Shown here: piece by piece, positions 47,801-58,164 of the stretch | Numbering within the stretch: the stretch's first letter is position 1 | Layout of the letters: each line of letters opens with the position of its first letter | From: Vesta saturnalis | Lineage: Eukaryota; Arthropoda; Insecta; Coleoptera; Lampyridae | DNA length: 64,000 nucleotides | Reading direction: 5' to 3' | Assembly: GCA_036346205.1 (NCBI GenBank) | Contig: JARFJB010000390.1 | Location: 678,501-742,500 of the forward strand | Translations under genes and position numbers: made by a program | The notes under the pieces: model-generated | The model's input: only the letters and a program-made list of their open reading frames with translations | Database searches by the model: none | Told to the model about the DNA's origin: nothing

Positions 47801-50800
47801 ATTTTCCTATTTCCTGTTTTCCTCTCACATGCGATATGAAAAAAAATAAGGGAACCGTTCACAGGCATCTTTTGGCGATTAAATATTCCCCTATCCATCC
47901 TACGGGCTTTAGTAGGTTAGGCTAAACTGGCTGTTCAGGACCCCAATTATTAAAAAAATATATATGCACTATGTGCAAAGCTGATTTCATTGATGATACA
48001 ATTTTGTATCGTTTCCTTGTCTGTTTTTCTTATTTTTGTTTATGCAATTTAAACTGCATTGTATTTTACACTTACTTTATGGTGAATTTACTTTATTGTC
48101 CTTATTGATTTTATAATTTTCTGATTTAATCGCACAAACTGATCCCTTTTATCATTTGTATTTTTGACTTTGATTACTAAATTTATTTGTAACGTGGTTA
48201 TTGAATGGCAAACTGCTGGTTTTTCTTGATGATTCTTTCCAGGTACGTGATAAAAGAGTTAAATCGTCATTGCACAAATCTCGTTAATTATAATTTGAGT
48301 AATTTTATTGCTTGTCTGGCCCTCTATGGTGCAAGGCTAACTCAATGCCTCCCTATCTCATACAATTAACGAAATACGACATCAGATTATACAGTGTTTA
48401 GAACCTTTCCAGTAAGGTTTAGGTTACTAAACAATATTTTATTATTTTTATAATTTTTGAATGATTGCGCTGTTAAGTATAGGGTTATAATAAATAGGTG
48501 GTGTAAATGGTATAATAAATTTAATAATAAATAAATGTAAGTAATAAAATAAGTGTAAAGTTCTCCGGACACAAAAATCGTCAAACTGACTGGAAATACA
48601 ACCATTCACCACAAATAATGCCTTTGATTCAGTCGGTAAATTCAATTGGGCCGGTTCAATAATTTTGATTTGCTCAATTACCACTAAATCTGCTATGCTA
48701 TTTTCACTTAACATAAATAATAAAAATGCAATGTAATACTAATCAAATGATCTCGGACGCCAAGTTATTTTTTTTTAATTATCTCGGAACAACTAACCGA
48801 GTTTGTTAACAATAAAAATTTTATCAAAATGTAAAAAAATAAAAATATACAAATATGTTTATTAACAGTTAAAGTGATATGGTTAATATAAATATACCTT
48901 AAAACTAATTGTAAAAACCTTAAAATACTAAAAAAATCATTACATAAATACCTTTGTAAAAGTTTTGTACACAAATTTTTTAACAACCTCTGGTATGTAA
49001 ATATTTACGAAACGGTCAACCAAGGTGATGTCATACTTGCACCATTATTGTGCAATATCTTGAAATAATGTTATCAGCCACACCCAAAACTGGAACTTTA
49101 TCTCTTAAAAATTTTTTCTTTAAATTGAATAATCCAATATTTATTGCATTCTTTGAAATTTTCAAATAAAAATTGCAATCATAAAATGAAAGCGTACGCT
49201 ACAGTAAAATTAAATGCGCACTTAAAATGTAATTAAATTGTAAATCGAAGTAAAATTAAAAATGCAGTAAAAAAAAGTGCCATAAAATTAATGGCGCTTG
49301 CACAAAATTTAGGTGAAAAACCACAACAAAGCTTCATGCTGTAATGTGCATCAGGAAGTGAGCAAAATTGATGCTTTGGAAGTTAGATAATGTACTCGTG
49401 CGCCAAAGGGATTTGCGCAAGGAATTAAGTGAATGATGACGTATTGCGCAAACGTATTTGAGCAGAAAAATAATTTATGGGAATATAAACCTTTGAAAAG
49501 ATATGCAAATTAAGTTGCCTACCTCATACCTATATTTCAATAATTAAAAACTTTTTCTTATATTTACAACTAAATGAATGAAAGACATTAAATTAAGGTA
49601 TATTTTAATACAACTCAAAAAAGGGTTGTTACAGGGTACTTGGAACACTATAGGTATGTGTGTAATATTTTACTCAACTTGAAAAAATTTTTCAAATTTA
49701 GGTACTTTAACTAAATGTTCTTATGCTATATTCGTTGTGTAAGCTCTATTGCTCATGCTGTACAATTTTCCTATGAAACGAGCTAATTTACTCATACCTT
49801 TGGACTTAAGATTGTCACTAGAAAGTAATTACATCACAAAATTTCGTGTTTCCAGTAAACCAAACGTATAAACAACTACAGATGAACCCATTTTCATTTA
49901 CTACACTTAATAAATTTCCTATATTGCACGGTTTTGATTCAAAATACTGTACAAGATAATTAAATATGTATTTAGAGTGTCCCAATTATTAAAAGGCTTG
50001 TAACGTAGAATCTGAAGCCTACGTTCGACAAAATTTTATAATTTTTGTTGTAAATATAGAAAAGTAAATAATATTTTACGTTTAACCGCATTTACTTCTT
50101 TTATAAACAATTTGTTTTGTTTAAATCTGTTATTTAAGCTACCTATTCGTAAAGTAAATAACAGAAAGCAAAGCACTTAATTATCCTAACTGTTAAACTA
50201 TGTTTTCCTTAGATTTAGTACTTGTGCAGAAACGAAAGGGATTCACGTAAGAATAACATTGTAGACAAAAGATCTAAAATGAAGACCGAGTAAGATTGTC
50301 ATTTGCAAGTCATTAGCCTGCGAGGGTTCTAACACATTAGAAATGACGCCACGAGAGTAGTTTACCACAAATTAAGTTACTCTGATTAAATTTATGGCAT
50401 TAATTAATATAATTCATAATTTCTTCATATTTATTTATTATATTTTATGAGTTAAGTTTAATCGTTGATTAGTTAGTGGTTGTAAATTTTCCTGTTAAAT
50501 ACCAAGGAAAAGGAAATAACAGGAGTTATGCAATTACAATCGGGGAAAAAGACAATAGCGTAGCGGAGCGACACAGGAATTTTGCTGCAATTTGTAAATT
50601 TGTACGCTGTCGTGGTTCTCTCGCCCTATTCCGGTGAAATTTAAATATTGCTTCTTTTTACATGTAGTTTTGGCGTGTTCATAATTTCACACTTCTAGAT
50701 TTTATATTTCGTTGCGTTTTTATTTGTTACTGTCGCAAGTATATTTAACAAATAAATTTATGTAGATTTTAGGAATTCAAATTATTTTGACAGTAGAAAT

Positions 50801-51050
50801 TAATGAGTGACAACTAAATTTTTGTTTAATTCGCAAGTGTATCTAACGCTATCTACGTAACAAATCGGGAAATGTAATTTCGCTAAACAGCCTGAAAATT
50901 TAAATGGAAATGAGATTAAAGTGTGTCACTAAGAAAATGGAGTTCACAACAACATTATGTGGTTTTAAAATGAAAAACTAAGAGGCAGATTCCATTACAT
51001 TGCTACATTTAGAGCGGAAAGATATTTGCAAATTTATATAAAACCTAATA
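47801..51050. other. AT-rich region without confident features
   Basis: About 3.2 kb. The minus-strand patch 48714-48540 (SENSIADLVVIEQIKIIEPA) looks slightly coding-like and could be an exon, but has no family match I recognise and no clear splice sites. The rest (49000-51050) shows nothing identifiable on either strand. Confidence 0.4.
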
Positions 51051-51114
51051 ATGATATTAAAATATTTTTTTTGGTTTTTTATATGGTGTCTTTGTATGTG
51101 TTAAGTTATACAAG

Positions 51115-51155
51115 CTAAACGTTTCGATAACACTTACACTCATCTTCGTCAGTAG
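51115..51155 (-). ncRNA. Hammerhead ribozyme-like core 1 (type I, PLE-associated)
   Basis: On the minus strand: CTA, then CTGACGA (51152-51146, the CUGANGA box), a stem-loop with GATGAG / GTTATC arms around a TGTAAGT-like loop, CGAAAC (the GAAA box) and GTTTAG, where GTT precedes TAG. TAG can pair with the CTA before the first box to give stem I, and ACGT can give the tiny stem III known from PLE ribozymes. All core residues of a hammerhead are present. Stem II is partly weakened here by G-T pairs. Self-cleaving hammerheads are known in the terminal repeats of PLEs. Confidence 0.65.
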
Positions 51156-51358
51156 TAATATTATCTATTAAAATTGTTAAAGATGTTGAAACAATTTTAT
51201 GAGATTTGAAGAATTGAAAATGCAAACATAAGCCTGCTATTAATATAATAGTTTGATAAACGTGTAAAGCCAACTATAGAATCCAATTTTAGTAACGAAT
51301 AACTAGATGATAAATAAAAAAATACTATTAATTTGATTAAATACATATATAAAAAGTT

Positions 51359-51432
51359 TACCTCGAGTAGGATTTGAACCTACGACATCTACTTTGCTAG
51401 AGTAGCGCTCTAACCAACTGAGCTATCGAGAT
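51359..51432 (-). tRNA. tRNA-like gene, anticodon AGC (Ala by anticodon)
   Basis: The minus strand folds as a full cloverleaf. The acceptor ATCTCGA pairs with TCGAGGT over 7 bp, with one T-G wobble. The D arm is GCTC/GAGC, the anticodon stem CTACT/AGTAG with loop CTAGCAA (anticodon AGC), and the T arm GTAGG-TTCAAAT-CCTAC. The B box GGTTCAAATCC is near-canonical. It lacks the G3-U70 pair that identifies eukaryotic tRNA-Ala, so the isotype is open. It lies between two hammerhead cores and has a degraded relative on the plus strand at 57036, with which it shares about 100 bp of 5' flank. Confidence 0.75.
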
Positions 51433-51753
51433 ACAAGCCCCAATCGACGCAGATCTTGTCTTTATGTATGTAGAACTAATGTAAATTCAAAATATAATGA
51501 GATTACAGTCAAATTACTTATATTAATGGAATGCGAGCCTGCCATAACGCAATAGCCGATTTAGGCTTGCTGCCGCCGTAGGTCCTGTCTGATGCACCGC
51601 CCTTTTGATGGGCAAAATTCTATTCCTTTGATTTAATATTATTATTTAAATATAATTTTTATTTTATTGAAATATAATTATTAAACAATACAAATAAATA
51701 ATAAAATACTTACCTTTTTTGGGATTTTTAATGGTGTATTTAAATTATACAAT

Positions 51754-51794
51754 CTAAACGTTTCGATAACACTTACAGTTATATTCGTCAGTAG
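51754..51794 (-). ncRNA. Hammerhead ribozyme-like core 2
   Basis: Same organisation as core 1: CTA, CTGACGA (51791-51785), an ATAAC/GTTAT stem with a TGTAAGT loop, CGAAAC and GTTTAG. One T-C mismatch lies at the base of stem II compared with core 3. It follows the 3' end of a minus-strand PLE copy and lies 639 bp from core 1. Confidence 0.65.
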
Positions 51795-52504
51795 TAATAT
51801 TTGTAAACAATTTTATCAAAGTTGAAAAATTAAAACATAAACATCAGCCTGCTATTAATACAACAGTTTGAGAAACGTAAAAAGCCAACTCTAAAAATTA
51901 AATTTAAAATTTTAGTAAAGAATAACTAGAGGTCATTAAAAATTAAATATTGTTAAACTGCCTTAAAGATGACAAACAAGAACACTCTCTACGACGAACG
52001 CTAACAATGGAATTTGTCAGCCAAAAACACATTTAACAAAATTTAATCGAGTTATGATGTAAGTGTAAAGTTGCGAAAAACTTCAATTTGAAAATGATAA
52101 AAGCATTCACAAATCCAAACATCACATCAAATAAAATAACCCAGTTAAATCTAAATTTAATGGGATGAGCTTTTATTTAAAATTTTAAAAATTATCTTTA
52201 TCAATAATTGGAAGTGTTATTAACAATGAAAAGCACAATGTAAAACGTTTTTTGTTATTTTTAATCTTAATTTAATTTCAACTACTTATGTTAAATTATA
52301 GTGCTGTGGTAATTTAACATATAATTGGTAAAGCATTTGCTTCAAGGTCTAGGAAAAACACAGCAAAAAACCTAGACATACCAAAAGTTAAAATAAAAAT
52401 CAAAATTAAGACGTATCATTATGCTTTTTTTTAAATTATAAGATGCCAAAACCTATTTAAACGGAGATTTTCTTCTTGTCTATTAAAATTATTAGGGTGT
52501 TTAT

Positions 52505-54091
52505 ATATTTCAATATAAAAAAAATTCATAAACCTAATATTCCTTTAAGGCCTATTGTTAGTGCAATTGGTTCTCCTACAAATAGCCTTGCAAAACATCT
52601 TACATTTTATTACATTAAAAATTCTGCCGACTTTGTTGAAAAAATGCATAGTTTCAAAATTGAAGAGGGTGATATAATGGCTAGTTTTGATGTTGTTTCA
52701 CTTTTTACAAAAGTGCCTCTAAAAGAAACTAACTATTGAATACATTGATCATCTTTTTCCAAAGTACATAACCATTCTTTTTCAGCACTGTCTTACTACA
52801 ACTTATTTTCAGTGGAATAGTAAATTTTATGAACAGATTGAAGGTGTGGCAATGGGTAGTCCCCTTAGTCCTGAGAAGAAGCACTGCATGAGTTTTTGGT
52901 TTTTATAAATGGTATTCATCCTAGTATTCAATTTACCATGGAAAAAGAAACTAATGGAAGTTTACCATTTCTTGACATATTAATATCTAAAAATTATAAT
53001 TCACTATCTTTTAAGGTTTACAGAAACCGACACACACTGATAGATACCTTCATAAATTATCGAACCATCATCTACGTGAAAAAATTAGTGTAATTAAATC
53101 TTTAGTAGATCGAGCAAAACGAATTTGTGACCCTGAATTTTTGAATGATGAATATAAATATTTAAGAAAATGCTTACAAGATAATGGATATTCACTTACA
53201 GATATTAATAATGTTATTACACCTTCTAGGCGTAACCTTAAAGAAAAACCAGTTCTTAACGTTGGTACTGCTTTTCTTCCTTTTATAGCTAATGTTACAA
53301 ATAGAATTGAAAAAATCCTAGTTAAATATGGCATTAGGACTATTTTTAAACCTACAAGAAAAATTAAAGAACATTTAAGATCACCTAAAGATGCGTCAAT
53401 CCCTTTATCATCTTCTGGAGTGTATAAATTATCTTGTTCATGTGGAAAAGTCTACATCGGCACCACAAAACGTAGCTTTGATACAAGACGCAAAGAACAT
53501 ATGAGATTTTGTAGATTGGGTCAACCAGAGAGGTCTGCTGTGGCTGACCATGCCCTGAATAATCTAAATCATGACATTCAATTTGACAATATGGAAATAT
53601 TGTCAAGACAAACCCATTATTATGTTCGTTTGCAACGTGAAGCTATTGAAATATATAAACACCCGAATAATTTTAATAGACAAGAAGAAAATCTCCGTTT
53701 AAATAGGTTTTGGCATCTTATAATTAAAAAAAGCATAATGATACGTCTTAATTTTGATTTTAATTTTGGCTTTTGGTATGTTTTGGTTTTTTGCTGTGTT
53801 TTTCCTAGACCTTGAAGTAAATGCTTTACCAATTATATGTTAACTTACCACAGCACTATAATTTAACATAAGTAGTTGAAATTAAATTAAGATTAAAAAT
53901 TACAAAAAACGTTTTACATTGTGCTTTTCAATGTTAATAACACTTCCAATTATTGATAAAAATATCTCTTTGTTAGATTTAACTGGGTTATTTTATTTGA
54001 TGTGATGTTTGGATTTGTGAATGCTTTTATCATTTTCAAATTGAAGTTTTTCACAACTTTACACTTACATCATAACTCGATTAAATTTTGT
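52505..54091 (+). mobile_element. Penelope-like element, family B, plus copy
   Basis: Coding traces begin with KKIHKPNIPLRPIVSAIGSP and SFDVVSLFTKVPLKETNY (52520-52739), then GVAMGSPLSP near 52850. A deletion removes the YVDD catalytic region. The copy then continues with SLPFLDILISKN near 52960 and runs to the GIY-YIG nuclease at 53141-53815. It ends at about 54091, inside the 3' region, where hAT sequence begins. The 5' end is missing because the copy starts at the head-to-head junction with the minus copy. Confidence 0.8.
53141..53815 (+). pseudogene. PLE family B C-terminal domain with GIY-YIG nuclease
   Basis: A 224-residue frame. The first part (RRNLKEKPVLNVGTAFLPFI, then RIEKILVKYGIRTIFKPTRK) is the linker after the polymerase. 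The nuclease starts at GVYKLSCSCGKVYIGTTKRS with its CSCG turn and continues to the DTRRKEHMRF box. The C-terminal part holds SAVADHALNNLNHDIQFDNM and VRLQREAIEIYKHPNNFNRQ. This order and length are usual for the PLE C-terminus, and the domain itself looks intact. In family context it would nick DNA to prime integration. Here the RT portion upstream is deleted, so it cannot act as part of a complete element. Confidence 0.87.
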
Positions 54092-56798
54092 CTACATTCG
54101 GATAAACAGCTCGAAGATTCCGTGAATGCAATACATTGCATATTCCTTGCGCGGAACGTACATCTTCCGTATTTGCTAAGGAATCTTTGAGTTGACAGTG
54201 TAAATGAATACATTCATTCCCTAAAGTCTCTTCCAAATCATCAGGATACTTATTAACTAATTTATTTGCAAGATTATTTAATTCATTAGTATTTTTTCAG
54301 ATAAATTGTCGAAAAAATTAAAATTAAAGCTTTTGATAAGCACTTCTACGTCCGGCCAATTGTACACTTAAAGTATCTAAAATCCGTTAATAAACATTGG
54401 TACGAAAATTTTCTAGTCCAGATAAAGGTGTTCTTTCATTCATTCATAACTCATCTGCCTGAATTTTTCTGGTTTTCTTGCGACAGGTATCATAACGATA
54501 ATAATCTTGAACTCCAGATAGTGCTTTGGCTCTTTCTTCATATTCGGAAAATTGTTAATCCCTCATGTCTTGTAGAAAGAATGTCAAAGAACTATACATT
54601 TGTACCATAGATAATAAATCAGCTTGAGAATCCTGAAGTTTCTTACTCGCACCATTAAAACGATCTAACATAACATTCCAAGCAATGACTAGAATTAGTG
54701 TTTCTAGCTGCTGTAATTTTCGCTGCAATCCCCTAGCTTCAGATCGCGTAGTCGGTTTTTCATCGCTGTTTTGAGCAATAAATTCCAGTGCATTAATTAT
54801 TCCAGGCCACTCTTTTTCTAACGCATAACATGCATCATGTCGAGCAGACCAACGAATTTGAGAAAGACTCTTAAGTCTTAAACTTGTACGCTGTACCAAG
54901 ATCTCCCAACGATGTGTTGAAACAGTAAAAAAATTATAAAGTTCTTGTAAAGTAGAAAAAAGTCAACTGCTTCGGTTACAGATTCAGCTGCACAAGTTCC
55001 TACTAAATTTAAGGAATGAGCAGCACAAGGAACATATTCTGATAATGGATTAATCGTTTTGATTCGTGACTGCACTCCTGAGTATAAGCCTGACATATTG
55101 CTTGCGTTATCATAAGATTGACCACGACAGTTCATTATGTCCAAACCATTATTCTCAGAGATTTTAACAGAGCATCTTCAATATCTTTAGCCTTATCGCC
55201 AGTATTTGGTATAAATTTTAGAAATCTTTCGACAATTTCACCATTACCACGTACATATCTAATAATTATCGTAAGCTGATCAACATGAGCAATATCAGGC
55301 GTAGAATCCACAATTACACCAAAATACTTAGCAGATTGCACTTCTCTAGAAATGTGTTGCAATACTTTATTTTGAATTAATAATATGATTTCTTCATAGA
55401 TTGTTTTAGATAAATACGAGGTTCTTCCACTGCCATGGTGCGCATACAATTTTAAATGTTCTGATAAAAACGGGTCAAATTCAGCAAGACGCTTGACTGA
55501 ACCTAAAAAATTTCCATTGTGGAGATCACCAATTCGTTCTGAATGTCCTCTAAATGGCAGCCCTCTTATTGCGAGGGATTTAATAATCGCAATTACTCGA
55601 TAAAAAATTTTTTTCCAGTACAAAATTTCTTCATCGAGCTGCTTCATTAGACGTTGATCAACACGACTTTGAACGACTGCTCGAGCTTTGAAATGACTAA
55701 CGTTAGTTTTGTGAAAATCAGAATTTTCATGACCTTCAATGCGCGCTTTTGAGTTTTTCCAATCGCGAAACCCTTCACCAATGAAAGCGTTCATTTCACC
55801 ACTTCTACCAAATAGTAAACATGGAGCACAAAATACAGATCCTTTAGTTTCTGAATAAATTAGCCATTCACGACGTTGAATTTCCCCGTTTTTCAAAGTA
55901 CGTTGGAATAAACTTTTAGAACAAAACCTCGTTTTATCTTTATAAACATTTCTGGAATTTTTAAAATCCGTAACATTATTTTGTGGTATACCGTACTTAG
56001 TTATAAAATCTCGTGTTCATTCATTTAAATTCCATAGAAAAGGATCACTACTCAATAGTAAAATATTAGTTGTTGACTGTGTTTCTTCAGCATCTTGCGA
56101 TGAAGAAAAATTTAACGGCGTTTCGTTTGTATCTGTATCTTTGTTGAAATTTGTAAATAACGTTCAACATTATTGCAGATATAAAAAACATCGATTTTTT
56201 TCGATCTAGATAAAAATTAAATTTACATTTTTTTAGATTCATTTTTATTTTTCAAAAAATTAGGTTTGGAATAAAAAAGATTCATTTTGAATAAAAAAAA
56301 TATTTTTATAGACAAAAAATTATTTGAATTTCAAATGAATAATAAATATTAATTTATACATATTAATTCACCATGTTTTTATATAACACCGAAAACAAAA
56401 TGAAAAACCATTGAGTAATTTTGAAAACTTTTTATATGTAAGAGTAATGTCACTAAAGATACAAAATGTAAAAATATATTTAGTATTTCTCAAAAAAATG
56501 CTTATCAATTCAATTATTTCTTTTTAATAACATTACTCAATAAAGACTATAATTGTTTTATCAAAATATTAATATTGCACTCACAAATAAAAAAGTCAAT
56601 TAAAAAATGAATTACATTCTATTTCATAAAAAATTTTCTGTAAATTCATGAAAAAGAACCAGAAACAATTTTCAAAATAAATTGTCGTTACATTTTTTCG
56701 GGTTTAAAATTTTGGCGTTATGAAAAATTTGCCGCCCTCCAAATCGTGCCCCCCTAGGCCCGGGCCTCACGGCTTAGGCGGAAATCCAGCACTGGTAA
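54092..56798 (-). mobile_element. hAT transposon, ZMYM1-like transposase, 3'-truncated
   Basis: Read on the minus strand, the 5' end at 56798 is CAGTGCTGGATTTCCGCC, with AAGCC next to it, a typical hAT terminus. An AT-rich leader to 55900 is followed by the transposase. The 3' end meets a PLE at 54091 without a matching terminus, so the right TIR is missing. An 8 bp target duplication could not be checked for that reason. Confidence 0.78.
54110..56160 (-). pseudogene. hAT transposase (TTF zinc finger, DUF4371-like), broken
   Basis: From 55896 the minus strand encodes REWLIYSETKGSVFCAPCLL (TTF-type zinc finger), FRDWKNSKARIEGHENSDFH, FRGHSERIGDLHNGNFLG and the first catalytic aspartate in FGVIVDSTPDIAHVDQLTII. 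A frameshift near 55140 leads to NCRGQSYDNASNMSGLYSGV with the second acidic site, then CAAHSLNLVGTCA. Another shift near 54960 leads to LKSLSQIRWSARHDACYAL and later the dimerisation-like tail (LANKLVNKYPDDLEETLG near 54270). Traces upstream of 55896 reach about 56160. Such proteins cut at 8 bp target sites. The copy is inactive because of two frameshifts. Confidence 0.85.
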
Positions 56799-56924
56799 TA
56801 TGTAAATATGTAATTAAAAATTTTTGATTACATATTTACTTTTGAATTTATTCGTTCATAAGGAAAACTTGTAATACTTTAACATTAGTCAAGTTGCTTC
56901 GGTTTCTGTGAATCCTTGCGATAT

Positions 56925-57128
56925 GGCAGGCTGACATTCCATTAATATAAGTAATTTGACTGTAATCTCATTATATTTGCAATTTACATTAGTTCTACAT
57001 TCATAAAGACACAATTTATATCGATTGGGGCTTGTAATTCGATAGCTCAGTTAGTTAGAGCACTACTCTGGCAAAGTAGTAGGGTCAATTCCCACTCGAG
57101 GTAAACTTTTTATTTATGTATTTAATAA
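56925..57128 (+). repeat. tRNA-bearing module, second copy (opposite strand to the first)
   Basis: This segment and 51340-51548 (minus) are homologous over about 205 bp. The homology runs from ATGGCAGGCTG through ATTCCATTAATATAAG and TTTGACTGTAATCTCATTAT to the tRNA-like part and then AAACTTTTTATTTATG. The module is flanked by near-identical 50 bp direct repeats at about 56822-56875 and 57143-57197 (ATTACATATTTACTTTTGAA, then TTATTCGTTCATAA). A tRNA 3' of a conserved leader is unlike a normal SINE head, where the tRNA part comes first. Confidence 0.65.
57036..57103 (+). tRNA. tRNA-like pseudogene, anticodon GGC
   Basis: Acceptor AATTCGA against TCGAGGT has one mismatch. The D arm GCTC/GAGC and anticodon stem CTACT/AGTAG (loop CTGGCAA, anticodon GGC) are intact. 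The T arm is degraded (GGGTCAATTCCC). It is a decayed copy of the tRNA at 51359. Confidence 0.65.
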
Positions 57129-57204
57129 AATTAATAATTATTTTTAATTACATATTTACTTTTGAACTTATTCGTTCATAATAAAACTTTTTAATAGAAC
57201 ATTA

Positions 57205-57810
57205 ATAAATTAAGTGTTGTTAAACTGCCTTGCAGATGACATATCAGAACACCCCCTAACGGTCGAATTTAACATATAATTGGTAAAGCATTTAGCTCAA
57301 GGTCTAGGAAACAACAACAAAAAATCTAGACACACCTAGTTAGAATTAGATTTAAAATTAACCATAACCATAATAATTACCATTATGCCTTTTTTTGAGT
57401 TATAAGCTGCCAAAACCTATTTAAACGGAGATTTACTAAGTGTCTATTGCAATCATTAGCGTGTTTGTATATCTCAATAGCTTCACGTTGTAAACGAACA
57501 TAGTGTTGAGTTTGTCTTGACAATATTTCCATGTTATCAAATTGAACGTCATGGTTTACTTTATTTAAGGCATGGCCAGCTACCGCAGACTTCTCTGGTT
57601 TATGTAATCCACAAAATCTCATATGTTCTTCACGTCTTGTTTCAAAGCTACGTTTTGTGGTTGCAATGTATACTTTTTCATATGAACAAGATAACTTGTA
57701 CACTCCGGAAGACTATAATGGGTTTGGAACATCTTTAGGTGACCTTAAATTTTTCTTGTAGGTTTAAAAACAGTCCTAATTCCATATTTAACAGGTTGAC
57801 GGATTTGGCG
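57205..57810 (-). pseudogene. PLE family B nuclease fragment, minus
   Basis: The minus strand at 57703-57383 encodes MYKLSCSYEKVYIATTKRSF, then ETRREEHMRFCG, SAVAGHALNKVNHDVQFDNM and VRLQREAIEIYKHANDCNRH. It is the same GIY-YIG domain as at 53141, but the CSCG turn is CSYE and YIG is YIA, so the active-site glycine is lost. A short 3' region follows, down to 57205, where the tRNA-module flank starts. Confidence 0.8.
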
Positions 57811-58162
57811 GCCCGTACTTACTACTTACTAAAAATGATTGCCTTGGCTCTGGGACCGCTTATATATGCAATTTCATCATGGTAACGGACCGTTACGAAA
57901 CTGTAGGTTCTCATGCAACATCGACATTTCCTATTGACGTAATTCCTAGGTCGTTATAACCATTAATTGGGAAAAAAATGGTTATATTTTAATAAATAAA
58001 ACAACTTTTTATTCGTATAACGTATAATAAGAGAACTACAATCAATGTAAGAAGCATAAAAAGAAACTATATTCATGTATGTTCATAAAGAATAATGTAA
58101 AACACAACGCGTAACACGTAAGAGAATGAAAATAAATATATATTATTGGTATATAATTGATG
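57811..58162. other. Unassigned stretch, possibly piggyBac 3' flank
   Basis: No coding region. A perfect GTAACGG-A-CCGTTAC inverted repeat lies near 57882-57896. Because the neighbouring mariner inserted just behind a piggyBac gene, this stretch may be the piggyBac 3' end. Confidence 0.35.
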
Positions 58163-58164
58163 TA

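Larger units (their letters stand above)
51160..52500 (-). mobile_element. Penelope-like element, family B, minus 3' fragment
   Basis: Minus-strand sequence from 52500 down matches the plus copy at 53650-54090: the end of the nuclease ORF (EIYKHPNNFNRQEE region near 52500-52440) and then a 3' region down to hammerhead core 2 and beyond. At about 52500 it meets a plus-strand PLE fragment head to head, so the two copies are inverted about that point. The segment beyond core 2 repeats the sequence preceding core 1, with the tRNA-bearing module placed between. Confidence 0.75.

Noticed and set aside
48448..48714. A possible host gene exon on the minus strand
   Set aside because: 88 codons with no family match and no clear splice sites. 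It merges into low-complexity leucine/tyrosine-rich translation.
51359..51432. A simple host tRNA-Ala gene
   Set aside because: It lacks the G3-U70 identity pair, has a degraded relative with the same leader elsewhere, and sits inside PLE sequence. A repeat-borne tRNA is more likely, though it may still be transcribed.
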